A program made the translations under genes and the position numbers. From contig CM043704.1 of assembly GCA_023935145.1 (NCBI GenBank), forward strand, positions 99,433,873 through 99,497,872: a stretch of DNA of 64,000 nt, in the 5' to 3' direction. A model generated the notes under the pieces. It had not been told where the DNA came from, did no database searches, and saw only the letters and a list, made by a program, of their open reading frames with translations. Origin of the DNA: Bretschneidera sinensis (lineage: Eukaryota; Streptophyta; Magnoliopsida; Brassicales; Akaniaceae). Positions 12,440 through 24,000 of this stretch are shown one piece after another (the first letter of the stretch is position 1; every line of letters begins with the position of its first letter).

Positions 12440-12977
12440 GAAATGTTTAAAATGAAGATGCAGGAGACAGTAAAAGGAAATTAGGGGCAAAAAGAAGATG
12501 CAAGAGGCAGAAAATAAAACAAAAAGAAAAAAGCGGGGAAGGGGGCAAATCTAAATCAGGAGGAAGAAATGAGTATAATATTAACAAGTACCAATTCATT
12601 GCACTTGAATCAGATGAAGAGGAAAGGTAAGAAACCCACCCAAGACACAAGAACACCTTCCCCAGGAGGTCTCTTCGTATCAACCGCAACCCTGCCCATT
12701 AGCATCTCCAAAAGGACAATCCCATAACTACAGATATCTGATTTTGTTGTTAGATGCCCGCTTAGTGCACAACTCTGAATCAAAAGGACACAAAATTCAA
12801 CATTGAAATACGTCAACATCGGGAAGTATCAAAGGAAGTTACATGGAAGTAAAAATAAAGTTAATAAAAGAACAAAAATGTTCTTTTATTATCTTTTAAG
12901 AGTTCATTGTATCATACTGTTAGAACCTTAATGTTTGAACAAAGCCAGTGTAATTTAAAAGCAAAACAACTATTTTT
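12440..12977 (-). pseudogene. partial kinase pseudogene (exon 5 copy with deleted exon 4)
   Basis: Aligns with 18360-19080 of the intact kinase gene. A diverged exon 5 copy at about 12640-12773 still reads [12 protein letters not shown] and GIVLLEMLMGRVAVD against [11 protein letters not shown] and [15 protein letters not shown] in the intact gene. At about 12925 the copy jumps from the last bases of exon 4 (tcatact) to sequence at the exon's other end (agaacct...gttgaacaaa), so about 245 bp carrying the HRD and DFG catalytic motifs are deleted. Flanking intron sequence is also shared, which indicates a genomic duplication rather than a processed copy. It cannot encode an active kinase. Confidence 0.85.
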
Positions 12978-13204
12978 TTTACTAAGATCAATGTAGTTGT
13001 ATGTAAACCTAGAGCAATAGCATGATGAACCAAAAAGTCTCCAGGACCTATTGTTAAGAATAATGAATTACTATTCTCATTAACAGCATTTAACCAGCCA
13101 GGCAACCATATGCTTCGACCCGCATTGAATGCTGGGCCATTCGTTGAAGATAAAAGTACATCAAATCCATATGAAGTTTTACCATGAGCGGATTGTATCC
13201 ATTG
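12978..13204 (-). pseudogene. psaB: plastid psaB fragment in nuclear DNA (NUPT)
   Basis: The minus strand encodes about 75 residues nearly identical to an internal part of photosystem I apoprotein Psa[55 protein letters not shown] and [10 protein letters not shown] follow in order. The match starts at CAATGGATACAA and stops just after LILVK, with unrelated DNA on both sides and no start codon or rest of the gene. It is a small nuclear integrant of plastid DNA. It sits between the kinase pseudogene and LINE debris, where the intact kinase locus has intron and LINE sequence, so it probably filled a deletion. Confidence 0.92.
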
Positions 13205-13760
13205 GGAAGTAAAAGCAAACCAACTATTAAACACAAAATTCTGACACAGAAACTCATAACAGTAATAGTCTAGTCTATTAAGCACGGGTTAAACCGTTAA
13301 ACACAAAATTCCACATTGCTTTCGTTAAAAAAGAATTCGTACTTATATATAAAAAAAAGGTATTCCTAGCCAAAGAGAGCACCTCAAAAAAATTGTTCGT
13401 TTAAGGAAACTCCCTGAACCAAACATCGTGCCAAAACTGAATTGCCTCACTATTACCCACCACAAAACCAACAAAGGGGTAAAAGGTCTCCCACCCCTCT
13501 CCCTAACTTAGAGATGCACCTGTTTTGGTAGATTCAGAAACTATGATCCTTCTCCAAAAGTGGTTTTTTTCCCATAAACCTCCACAACCATTTTCCAACT
13601 AAAGCCTCATTGAAAAGAGTGAGAAACTTCAACCCCAATCAATCACCTCTCAATGGGTTGTTTGACAACACCCCATCTCACCAAATGATGGGAGAAAGGG
13701 CTAATAGAATGGGATGCATCTTCCTCATCCATACAAAGAGTAAAGCGTGCAATGCCGGAA
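13205..13760 (-). mobile_element. LINE (L1-type) remnant
   Basis: 13210-13290 matches 20035-20110 in the kinase intron (aaccaact...aacaca...tctattaagcac). Further on, the minus strand reads LFNEALVGKWLWRF, a conserved block of plant L1 LINE polyproteins between reverse transcriptase and the zinc-binding domain. Frames are broken and no intact ORF remains. Confidence 0.7.
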
Positions 13761-14680
13761 TATATATGTTGATGAACTATATTTATAGAAGATTTTGTTC
13801 TATTCTTTTCTCTCATTTTTTATGGAACATTAGGATCAATCTTCATGATCAAAACAAGACATAAACCCTTACCTCATGATACCCAATGTTTTCTCCTATA
13901 CGTCTCTACAAACTACAAGAAAGCCTGAGAACATTGACTAGCATCCATATTGATGGAATTCAATTCCAACTAACCAATTGTTCACAAGAGCTTAACTGCC
14001 CAAATCAAGATGAAAAAAATTAATATCCAATTCCCTCAAGCATTTCACTCCTTTAAAATTCTGAACTCCAAAAGGAACTTCCTGACAACTTTAGGCTTTC
14101 TTCTTTTAACTGGCATTTTTGCTCTCGAGAAAACATCTCAGAAAACAACTGTTTATGTCCAATCAAGTGGATGTGGAATTCATCAAGCATGTCCAGCCAA
14201 CAACAAATTACCATCCGTGTTTTATGTCTGCATTTTTGTTTACATTCATCAAGCATGTCCAATTGGTTGACTTCCCCATCACTAAATAACTGTTGGAATT
14301 CTCTCCTAAAACCAACTAAATTACAAAGAAGGTCTTATAAACTTGTGATGGGCCAAAGTGTATGTATTCCGTATCAACGCCCAAACAAATATAAATTTCA
14401 ATCATTTAAAATAAAAAGAGAATTATATACTCAAGAAACTAAAGTCAGACAAACACATGCACAGAGAGAGAGAGGTCACCTCTTCAATCGTCTTAGCAAA
14501 ATCTGTATCCTCCTACTCTTCTTCATCGTAAATAGCAATCAATGTTAGTGCACCATGGTGGACCAAATGAGGAAGTTCAGGGCCCAAATTTGGACAATAG
14601 TAACCCAACTAAATCAATCATAGTACACAACCCATACCCAATTTGAAATGTTCAACTCAAAATAATGAAGACTCGTTGAT
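13761..14680. other. noncoding region, possible decayed retroelement
   Basis: Short open frames only. A repeated phrase (catcaagcatgtcca) occurs at about 14179 and 14246. Possibly further LINE decay, but I cannot show it. It should include the 3'UTR of the PORR gene. Confidence 0.3.
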
Positions 14681-15883
14681 TCATTGATTGTTGTTTTCTT
14701 CTGAACTAGCCTCCTCAGTCTTATTAATTTCCCCTGACTTCAAATAACCAGCAAGCAAATCATGACGTCCCAGAACAACAAGATCAAGAAGCCTTCTCCT
14801 TGCATTATAAACCGGATTTGGGTTTATCAAACACCCCCTCTCATATGCCTCTCTGAGAAACACAGTGTGTCTCTTCCCCTTGGTTGACATATAAAACATC
14901 CCCGGGTGATCCAAGAATAAATCCCTTATGTTCAAATCAATTCCAAACAATTTCCTGAAATGGCTGATCTTCTCCACTTCCACCATCTTCTCCACTGTTA
15001 AACTCAGGAACTCATGAACAATAGCAATCGCCTGTTTCTCTAGTCCCATAACTCCCGCTTTAGACCTTTTCTTTTCATCCATCTTCTCATATGGCCCCAC
15101 GTAAGGCAACCTCTGCCATTGCTTAACTTTAGCTCTAAAATTCTTGCTCAACCTCATTCCCGGCGGATTACCATGTTTAAAACTAAACTGCATTTCAGTT
15201 CTATCAACACTGCAGTCCTCCCTACAACACTCCACAACCCTCCAGTTCTCAACGGCGGCAGTAAAATGATTTTTAGGCATTTCATCAACTAGTTTCAAGA
15301 CATGAGTATTCGGCTCATGGGCATCACAAAGTCTAAATATATGGGAGTTTCGGGATATCACTGAATCTTCAAAATCATCTGGCAGCCCAAGCTCCCTCCA
15401 AACCTTAAAAATCGCACGAAGCGGCAACGACTTCGATATTGACATAGATAAAAGCCTAACCAACCGGTCAACAACAACCGGCAAAGAAGCATTAATAGCC
15501 TCAGCTTCTTGGCGAGAGATTTCAATAGCACCATCAGTTAATCTGCAAAAGGGCTGGCTCTTGATGGGATCGTAGAAAATGTGGAAAATGTGGGGGTATT
15601 TTCGGAGAAAAGAAGCAGCACCACGGTTTAGGTGGAGCTTTTGGGAGAGTTTAGAGAGGAAATCAAGGGAGGCTGATGGAGGACTGTTGGTAGGGGTTGC
15701 GAGGATAAGGTCTTGAACAGCAATGACTTTGAGAAAGTTTTTGTACTTGTCCATGAGTTTCTCAAATGTTGGGTCTCTAGCTCTCGATGCAACGTATTGG
15801 GCAGAGGTTGTTTTCAATCGGACGGCAATGGTTGAGCCACACCGTGGGTGTTTCAAAATGGATTTGACAATGTGGGTTCTCAT
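14681..15883 (-). CDS. PORR-domain protein, organellar RNA splicing factor family
   Basis: Single-exon gene of 400 aa. The plant organelle RNA recognition (PORR) family binds and helps splice group II introns in plastids or mitochondria; maize WTF1 and Arabidopsis WTF9 are characterised members. I start it at the second ATG of the frame (15883), because MRTHIVKSILKHPRCG is basic and alanine/serine-poor in acids like a mitochondrial presequence; the first ATG at 15925 would add 14 residues. Family features run through the protein: FLRKYPHIFHIF near 90-100, FCRLTDGA, the LGLPDDFEDSVI block near 175-185, KQWQRLPYVGPYE near 258-270, and the C-terminal FLDHPGMFYMSTKGKRHTV block. The tail is acidic and glutamine/asparagine rich. 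Older annotations often mislabel this family as ubiquitin carboxyl-terminal hydrolase. Target intron and exact orthologue are unknown. It lies intact between the broken and intact kinase copies. Confidence 0.9.
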   Translation of the reverse strand: MRTHIVKSILKHPRCGSTIAVRLKTTSAQYVASRARDPTFEKLMDKYKNFLKVIAVQDLILATPTNSPPSASLDFLSKLSQKLHLNRGAASFLRKYPHIFHIFYDPIKSQPFCRLTDGAIEISRQEAEAINASLPVVVDRLVRLLSMSISKSLPLRAIFKVWRELGLPDDFEDSVISRNSHIFRLCDAHEPNTHVLKLVDEMPKNHFTAAVENWRVVECCREDCSVDRTEMQFSFKHGNPPGMRLSKNFRAKVKQWQRLPYVGPYEKMDEKKRSKAGVMGLEKQAIAIVHEFLSLTVEKMVEVEKISHFRKLFGIDLNIRDLFLDHPGMFYMSTKGKRHTVFLREAYERGCLINPNPVYNARRRLLDLVVLGRHDLLAGYLKSGEINKTEEASSEENNNQ

Positions 15884-18096
15884 TGTTATGTAAAAATGTC
15901 TGGTTTTTGCTCTCTTATCACACACAGTCTCCTTCCCTGTCTCTGGGAACTTATAGCAAACACCAAAGATGCATACCGTGAGGTGAAATGAATTGACTTC
16001 AACACATAAAGAAAGATATGAGAAAGAAAGAGAGAAGGTGAGGAGAAAAGAGAGGCGAGGATACTCTCACCTAACCAGCGCCGACGGCGACAATGCGACG
16101 TGGAATTTACTGTTTGGATCTTAAAGTTTTCTATTACAAATAAAAATGCATCTGTTGCTTAACAATAATGCTACCCGGTTGTTTTTTTTTCCAGAGTTTT
16201 GTGCAAAATCTTAGCTTCCGCTTAGAAATAGGGTATTTATTACCTGACATTAGGGCTAGAATAGTAAAATGTGTCTAGGTTGAATTTTTATTATTATCCT
16301 TATTTCTATCTATATTTTTTTAAAATAGCAGAAAAACTAGGGAATAATTTAATCAGCTAAAATTTTAAAATTCCCAAAATATATTATGGGTAAAGGATTT
16401 ATTAGCGCTATATTTTTATTTCCCAAAGCATATAACTTTATTTATTTATTAGTTTTCATGTCGATGCTATGCACGACGTTTGCTACCTTTGTTACTATCA
16501 ATTATATTCGCAAATCAATATGTATAAAAAATAATTTGATCAATTAACCATCGACAACTTTAATTATGTATGAGTTTGATTGAATTCTAAAAAAAAAATT
16601 ATGTATGAGTATGAAATTATAAGAATGCTTCATTTTTTTTTCTTTTTCCTTTTCTTGAATGTAGGCATTAAACTATACAAATACATATACTCTTCATGTC
16701 TCGTATTGATTGTCCAAATGCACTAATCATTTAATTAAATTATTAGTTTTTTATTAATATTAAATTAACAAAGTATCGAATTTTTTGGATATATTACTTA
16801 ATAGAATCCACAAGTTTAAAAAAATATTTTTTATAATTTTAAATTGACAAAACATCAAGAAAAAATAAGAGTCAAATTTTTTCTAAAAAATCAAAATTGA
16901 ACTAAAAATATATGGAGTAGAATATAGTTAAAAAAATATATATATTTCATACGATCCAACGCTTCTTCTCTAAAGAGAATGTCTCAAATTCAAATCATTC
17001 CACTCTCTCCATGTAAATAATTTCGTACTTTTTTTAAAATTCATTTGAATTACATACTTTATTTGATTTATTGATAAAGTATGAAATTCATCAATAAATA
17101 AAGTGACCACATGTTTGGTTTGTCGTTAAAAATATTAAATTTATTTACAAATGAATTTTACTAAATTTCAGTTTTTAATTCTAAAAGATAGGCTGCATCT
17201 TTCTCATCTTTATCTGAATTTTGATTCACTAGCCACTGAATCAACACCATCAGCTGCAACAACTGTTCAGACTGTTTGGTACTAGCTAGAAAATTTCAGG
17301 ATTTGGGGTTTTCTTTTGTTTATAGAGAAGGAAACAGAGCTAGAGATGACAAAAGTGACCACTGGTTCTGAATATTTCTCGTTGTTAAGCCTACGTATAT
17401 TAAAATGGACGGGGTGAGAAGTTCAAAAATCCGCGCAGAGAGGAAACGGAGATTGAAATTGATTCCTGAAGCAGGTTCAGGGGCATGACAAGGGCTATCC
17501 ACCCACATCCTTCCCGTTGCCATCCTTAAACACAACTGCAGATTTGGCTTCACGAACAGTTACACCCAAGTCTTCTGGTATAGTGATGGATGGTTCTTAA
17601 TTATCCTTCAATCTTTCATTTGTCAAAATGACAAAAGAATTTCAAGAATTCGTTAGATCCGTATGATTAGGCTTGCATCATCGCTTGACGAGGCCCTTGG
17701 TGACAAAGAAAAAGTCATGCGCCCATGTTAATTGTTAACAGAGTAAAAATAAGAGAGCAACAATGCAAAGCCCTCTTAAATAGCATTCGTGGGAGTGACA
17801 ATTTTTTAGTCATTGTTGAGTTCGTCAGTTCAGCAGATCGAACTTAATCAGTTCAGTTCATATCTACATTCTTCAAAATGGTTAAGACAATTCAGTTGAC
17901 AAACCTGTTCTACTTTTCTTACTAATACATACACTCGAGATGACATTACATCTTCTCCAAGCAAGAACCTAAAACTTATATGATTTTAAGTGTTTTTCCC
18001 CAAATGGATGATTAAATAGGAAGAGCACAAACATCTAGAGTTAGCTACAGAAGCACAGGCAGAGAATCATACTTCCTTTAGTCTCATCAATTTGCT
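15884..18096. other. intergenic region between PORR promoter and kinase 3' end
   Basis: PORR leader and promoter sequence lies near 15884-16100. The rest is AT-rich; a small frame at 17320-17553 on the minus strand has no recognisable domain. 17950-18096 is the segment that is duplicated at 10430-10590. Confidence 0.4.
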
Positions 18097-21000
18097 CTAC
18101 TGGGCCCGAGTCATGGGAGACTTGGCAGCATTGAAACTAGAGCAGCTACCTACCTTTGAAATTGACCTGTGATTTTTCACCAGCGGCACCAGTGACTGCA
18201 CCACATCCGCCATCAGTGGCCTGTAATCAGCTTCCGGTTGCACACACATTGTGGCTATTGCTGCCACCTGAATAACATCTTTCATTGAGTATTGACCTTC
18301 TAGTGCTGGATCCATAATCAGTACAACCTTCTCTCTATCAGTCAATTGAGGTAAAGCCTTTTGCATGGACAGTAAAAGGGAATTAGGGGCAAAAAATAGA
18401 TGCAAGAGACAGAAAATAAAACAAAAAGAAATAAGTGTGGAAGTGGGCAAATCTACATTAGGAGGAAGAAGTTAGTATAATATTACGAAGTATCAATTCA
18501 TTGCACTTGAATCAGAGAAATAGGAAAGGTAAGAAACTCACCCAAGATACAAGAACACCTTCCCCAGGAGGTCTCTTCATATCAACCGGAACCCTGCCTG
18601 TTAGCAACTCCAAAAGGACAACCCCATAACTATAGACATCTGATTTTGTTGTCAGATGCCCAGTTAATGCATACCTGTGAATCAAACCGTAATAAAATTC
18701 AACATTGACGTACGTCAACATCAGGAAGTATCAACTAAGTTACATTAAAATAAAAATGCTCTTCTATATCATCTAAGAGTTCACTGTTTCATACTCGGGC
18801 GCAACATATCCCTGGGTGCCTAACACACGAGTTGAAACATATCCGCCAGCTTTGTCAGATCCAAGTTTGGCCAATCCAAAATCAGAAACTTTGGCATGGA
18901 AATTTTTGTCCAAGAGGATGTTGCTACTTTTAAAGTCTCTGTGTATCACTGGGGGACTAACATGTTCATGAAGATATTCCAAGCCCTTTGCAGCTTCAAG
19001 AGCTATTTTCAACCGGGTCTCCCAGTCCAATTTTGAGGCGAGAGAATTAGAACCTACATGTTCGAACAAAACCAGAGTAGTTTTCTTTTATAAGCAAAAT
19101 TGTCTTAACAAGAACCAAGAGGGTGCAACTCAAAGCTAAATACAAGAAAGAAGCTCCACAAAATCTTAAAGATCTACCTCATTTATAATAAAAAAATCCT
19201 TTTAAACCAAAAATTAAGGCTATTAAACCATCTATCTCTAATTACTTCTATAGGTCTCTCTAATCCATCAAATGCTATACGGTTCCTATCATTCCACACA
19301 ACCCAAAAAATAGAAAAATGAATCATCACGTAAGCCTTCTTTATCTCCTTAGAGGCCCGCAAACCACTCCAAGCCCACACTTCATCTTTCACGGAGCAGG
19401 CAGCCACCCAAACCCTATAAACCATCTCGCACAAATTCTAAATTGTCAAGAGTAAAAATCTTCTCCCAAGAGGCTTCCCATACAAAAAACTTGCTTTCTT
19501 CGGGCCACGAGGACACCAAATTGTTTTCCAAGGTAAGTTAAGAGAGTCTTCCGATGTAGCCCCATCAAGGAGAATCTTATTAAAAAAATTCACTTCAAAG
19601 CCTTTGTCGGGCTACACCTCCACCTAGCCGAATCCTCTCTATTCACATCCATCCTAGTATGGTATAAAGTCTCCAAGAATCTCTCAACCATCTCCATCTC
19701 CATCTCTCAATGGACATTGCAGATGAAAGGCACATTTCAAGAAATCACACCATTAGAGAATGAGATGCACGAACCAATGAGAGCATCTTTATCTCGCGCA
19801 ATATTAAAGATGACCAGAAATTGGTCTTTAAAGGGAGTGTTCCCAAACCACATCATATCAAAGCCGAGATCTTTCCCCATTACCCACCAATATGGATGCA
19901 TAAGGAAAGAAATCCTCCCACCCTTTCCGAATCCATCCATTAGGATCCAACCCAAACTTAGCTTCCACAACTTTCCTCCAAAGATGATCCCTCACCACAA
20001 TAAATCTCCATAACCATTTACCATCGCAGTTTAAAAGAAAACCAACTATAAACACAGAATTATATGACACGTAGTCATAACAAGAATAGTCAAGCCTATT
20101 AAGCACAAGTTTTTTCCCCCATTTCAAAGTTTACTCTTGTATTTACTTCGCCGATAATTTTTTTACAATTTACAGTACTCTTTGGTGTAATATGAATTAA
20201 AATGACAGTTTATAATACCCCATAAACATCTTTCGAAAATGGAAGTTAATACACGTCAATTTTAGGAAGTGCTTCTGCAAAGATTCTTTCAACACAAGTG
20301 TTGGAGCTTGCAAATGAACTATGAATATGCTGGTCAATTGTCATATATTTCATCAGTTTGGGGGCAGTGCTGCCAAGACTAAATCTCTCTTATAGGACTG
20401 GTTTTGTCATGAATGAAAGGCACAATGCGAAGGTCCAAATACCACATGCATGGTAAGGTTTTTTTTTTGATAAGTCACATGCATGGTAAGTTGGTAACCA
20501 GCCTGTCATTAATCATTTACATCATTGGCTCTATCTGTGCTATCTATGCACTTATGACTTTCTTTTTTATAAATAAAGCGTATAGTGTTGCAAACCACCA
20601 AGGGTTTGCAAACCCATAAATAAAAGTATCATTTAAATTACAAAAACTCTGCAACCTCTATTTTATTTATAAATTTTAAAAAAATCCCTCTAAACCAACA
20701 ATTAAGAATATTGAGCCACCTAACCTTGACAAAAACAACCAGCTTCTCTACTCCATTAAAAAACATTTTATTGCTCTCACCCCACACAATCCAAAAAATG
20801 TAGAGGGATCAATTCAATGGCTTTCCTCAATTGTTTAGGAATTAGCATGCCACTCTAGGCCCAAATCTCATCAAGAATAGACCCGACGACAACCCATTGG
20901 AGTCCAAATAACTTCAAAGACAAGCCTCATGAAAGTCTAGGCCAAGAACACCCCAATAAGAGATGATAGACGTTCTCGGCCTCCTTACAAAGATAAAAAT

Positions 21001-24000
21001 GGTTAACAAGTATTTTCCCTTTCTTTTGAAGATTATCTATGGTCAAGATTCTTCCCAAAGTTGCTTCCTGCCTTTTGTGGGAGCCTTTGTCTTCCAATTG
21101 CCTCTCCAAGGGAATATAGATCTCCCTTCTAATGGAAGATTCTCAACTAGTGCTTTGTAATACTTCTAAACCTCAAAACAACCCCCTCCACCTTCAACCT
21201 CGCCTTATCTTCCCGATATCAACCCATTGGAGCCCAAATAACTTCAAAGACAAGCCTTATGAAAGTCTAGTCCAAGAACACCCCAATAAGAGATGACAGA
21301 CATTCTCAACCTCCTTACAAAGATAACAACGGTTAACAAGTATTTTCCTTTTCTTTTCAAGATTATCTATGGTCAAGATTCTTCCCAAAGTTGCCTCCTG
21401 CTTTTTTTGGGAGCCTTTATCTTCCAATTGCCTCTCCAAGGGAATATAGATCTCCCTTCCAATGAAAGATTCTCAATGTTGGAAAATCAGTATTAAGGTT
21501 GATTTTGGACCATTCTAAGGTTTCGATTAAAGCTAATTGATGATCATTAAAAGACCTTTAATTAGGTGCTTTCAATAAATCTCAAGTTGGAGATTTAATG
21601 GGTATTGATTTTGGTTCAAGATGGAACCTTAATATAAGGTGTAACATGACTCAAAGAGAGTAATCATTAAGCTTAAAATGAGAGGAAAATGTTGTTTGAA
21701 AACCCAATTAGCTTTGTCTTACATTGATTAGAAAAGAAAAAGTAAAGTGCTTTATAAGCATTTACTTGGGATTATTATCGGCTTGTGTTGTAAAAGGGAT
21801 AGAGTGAAGGCTCACCGCACGTTCGTGCCCCAGCCCCAACCCGAGCCCCATCGCAAATTCGCATTAGAGGAGCCTAATTCGGGTTCAGATGTATCTTTTT
21901 GGGCAAAGTCCGACTTGGTAAATCAAACAGCCACGTGATTTAAATGAAAATACGGTTGCGATTTAAATGAAAAAAAAAACACAAGACTTCCAACGGTCAT
22001 AACTGTAGTGATCAGACGCATATTGAGCCGTTCAAATTAACAGACACGATCTGATGACTCATTAAAACTAAAAAAATCATGCCTTTTTGACAGAGATGTT
22101 TTTGCACCGATGAATACCAGTTCTCCCCAATTTTATGATTACGAATTTTCATTCTTTTTCTCTCTCGAACACTACCAAAATTTTCTCGTTATTTCAAAGT
22201 AGAATTAAAATCAAAAGTTCTTCAAATTTTGTTGTCTGTAGACTTCAAATAAATACTTGAATGTATCTTGAAGGACTATTCATCTGCAACCCATAACAAA
22301 CTTGTTTATACAATTGGGGACGAATAAAACCTTAAAGAGAGTGTTTACTACACACCTCTAAGTCTTAATTCATGCATTCTTTTTCTTTATTAAAATTTTA
22401 TAACACTCAACTAGTGCTTTGTAATACTTCTAAACCTCAAAACAACCGCCTCCATCTTCCACCTCGCCTTATCTTCCCTTTGCAACTCCACTCTCACTTT
22501 ATAAACCTTTTTCAGAAAACTTCCAATACTCTTGATCTCCAAATCTTGACCCCTCGGACCAAAGGAATATCCCACACCACCTCCCAGTGATTATTAGAAA
22601 CACGAGCAAATCAAAACATTGTTTTTTGTATGTGCTAATAAAAATCTTGACACTGATTTCCCCAGGAATCACCACGCTCTTAAATCAACAGGAGCTCTAC
22701 ATATCATATTTATATTATTTTGATTCATTACTCCAAAATATTATTGCCAAAAATAAAAAGAAGTTAAAAGCTGAACCTAAAACAGATACAGGAAAACTAG
22801 AATTCACCCAAATGCATCAAATTGAAAAGAAGCAAGAATTAAAAAAGCAAATTAGTTTCTAAAACACCAAAGAAAGCTCTGCTTCCCTAGAATATCAAGA
22901 AATTTGTATAGATAAGTTTGAGCAACAGTTACATCAGCCTACAAGTTTCAGGATGTCTTTTTTTGGTGCATATTTCCTAACATTAGATTCAGCATGCAGT
23001 ATTGCAGTTGCATGCATGACGGCTCAAAGTTCATATGAGAAGATAGGTCAGTGAGTTTTCTAACATAGTTAAATTCTTTCTTTTCGAAGAGGTGATGCAA
23101 CCTACCAAGATAAGTATAACAGAATTTAATAGACACGTGAAATTATACATTAAGAGCCCTTCATCTCACATTAAATGCTAACAGCCACCCTCCAAAAAAG
23201 TGAAGGAAAATGTTACATGAACTATAGAGGACCTGATGTCTTCCTGAAATTTCTCTAGGTTTTAACTGGTTCTTTCAAGTAAATGTTATAAGTACCAGAA
23301 ACAAAGAGAGATAACTTACCACCAATGGGATACAAATGTTCCTGCAATCCACCATTTGCCATGAATTCATAAACGAGCAATTTATGATTATTATCTGAAC
23401 AATACCCAAGCAAAGCCAGCAAATATGGAGAACGCAGCCGACTCAGCAATTCCACCTGTGATCAAATGTAACCAACCAATCACAATGCAACTAATACAAC
23501 CCCCAATTTACATCAGTAGTGCATTTCATGTAGTACTCCATATAGATTGGAAGCACTTGAAGGAAATAGAATGAAAGTAAAGACCAGAGCATATTATTTG
23601 CTGTTTATTTCAGAGAAATATGACAGCAATTGATTTCAATTAAATCTCGCAAATTACTTGGTTAAGGTATACTTCAACAGATTTCTATCTTCTTTAGCTT
23701 CCTCATTGAACCAAATACTCTAAAAAAGTATGAAATTATATTCGAAGCCAACCTCCATTTTAAATTCCTCTTCCCCCTGCTTTCCTGCTTGATCCATAAA
23801 CTTAATGGCAACTTTTCTACCATCATTAAGCACTCCTCGATAAACCAACCCAAATCCACCATGCCCAACTACATTTGACTTGCTAAAACCACCTGCTGCA
23901 GAATGTAGCTGCTTGAAGCAGAAAATCTGCAGTCCTTTCTCAGAAGCAACTTGCAGATTTGGGAAGCCACCATTGTTCTCATAATCAAATCCTTCATATG

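Larger units (their letters stand above)
20640..22600 (-). mobile_element. second LINE remnant, tandemly duplicated and LTR-interrupted
   Basis: Minus-strand pieces encode the zf-RVT zinc-binding motif: [20 protein letters not shown] followed by CHLLLGCSW, present twice (about 21010-21080 and 21340-21410). Continuation sequence of the second copy resumes only after 22405, beyond an inserted LTR. Frames are broken. Confidence 0.78.

Noticed and set aside
14681..15925. Ubiquitin carboxyl-terminal hydrolase
   Set aside because: This label is a common misannotation of PORR proteins. There are no Cys/His/Asp hydrolase motifs, while PORR blocks are present in order.
17320..17553. Minus-strand open frame as a gene
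   Set aside because: No domain recognised, and the alternative frames here are equally short; no support beyond openness.
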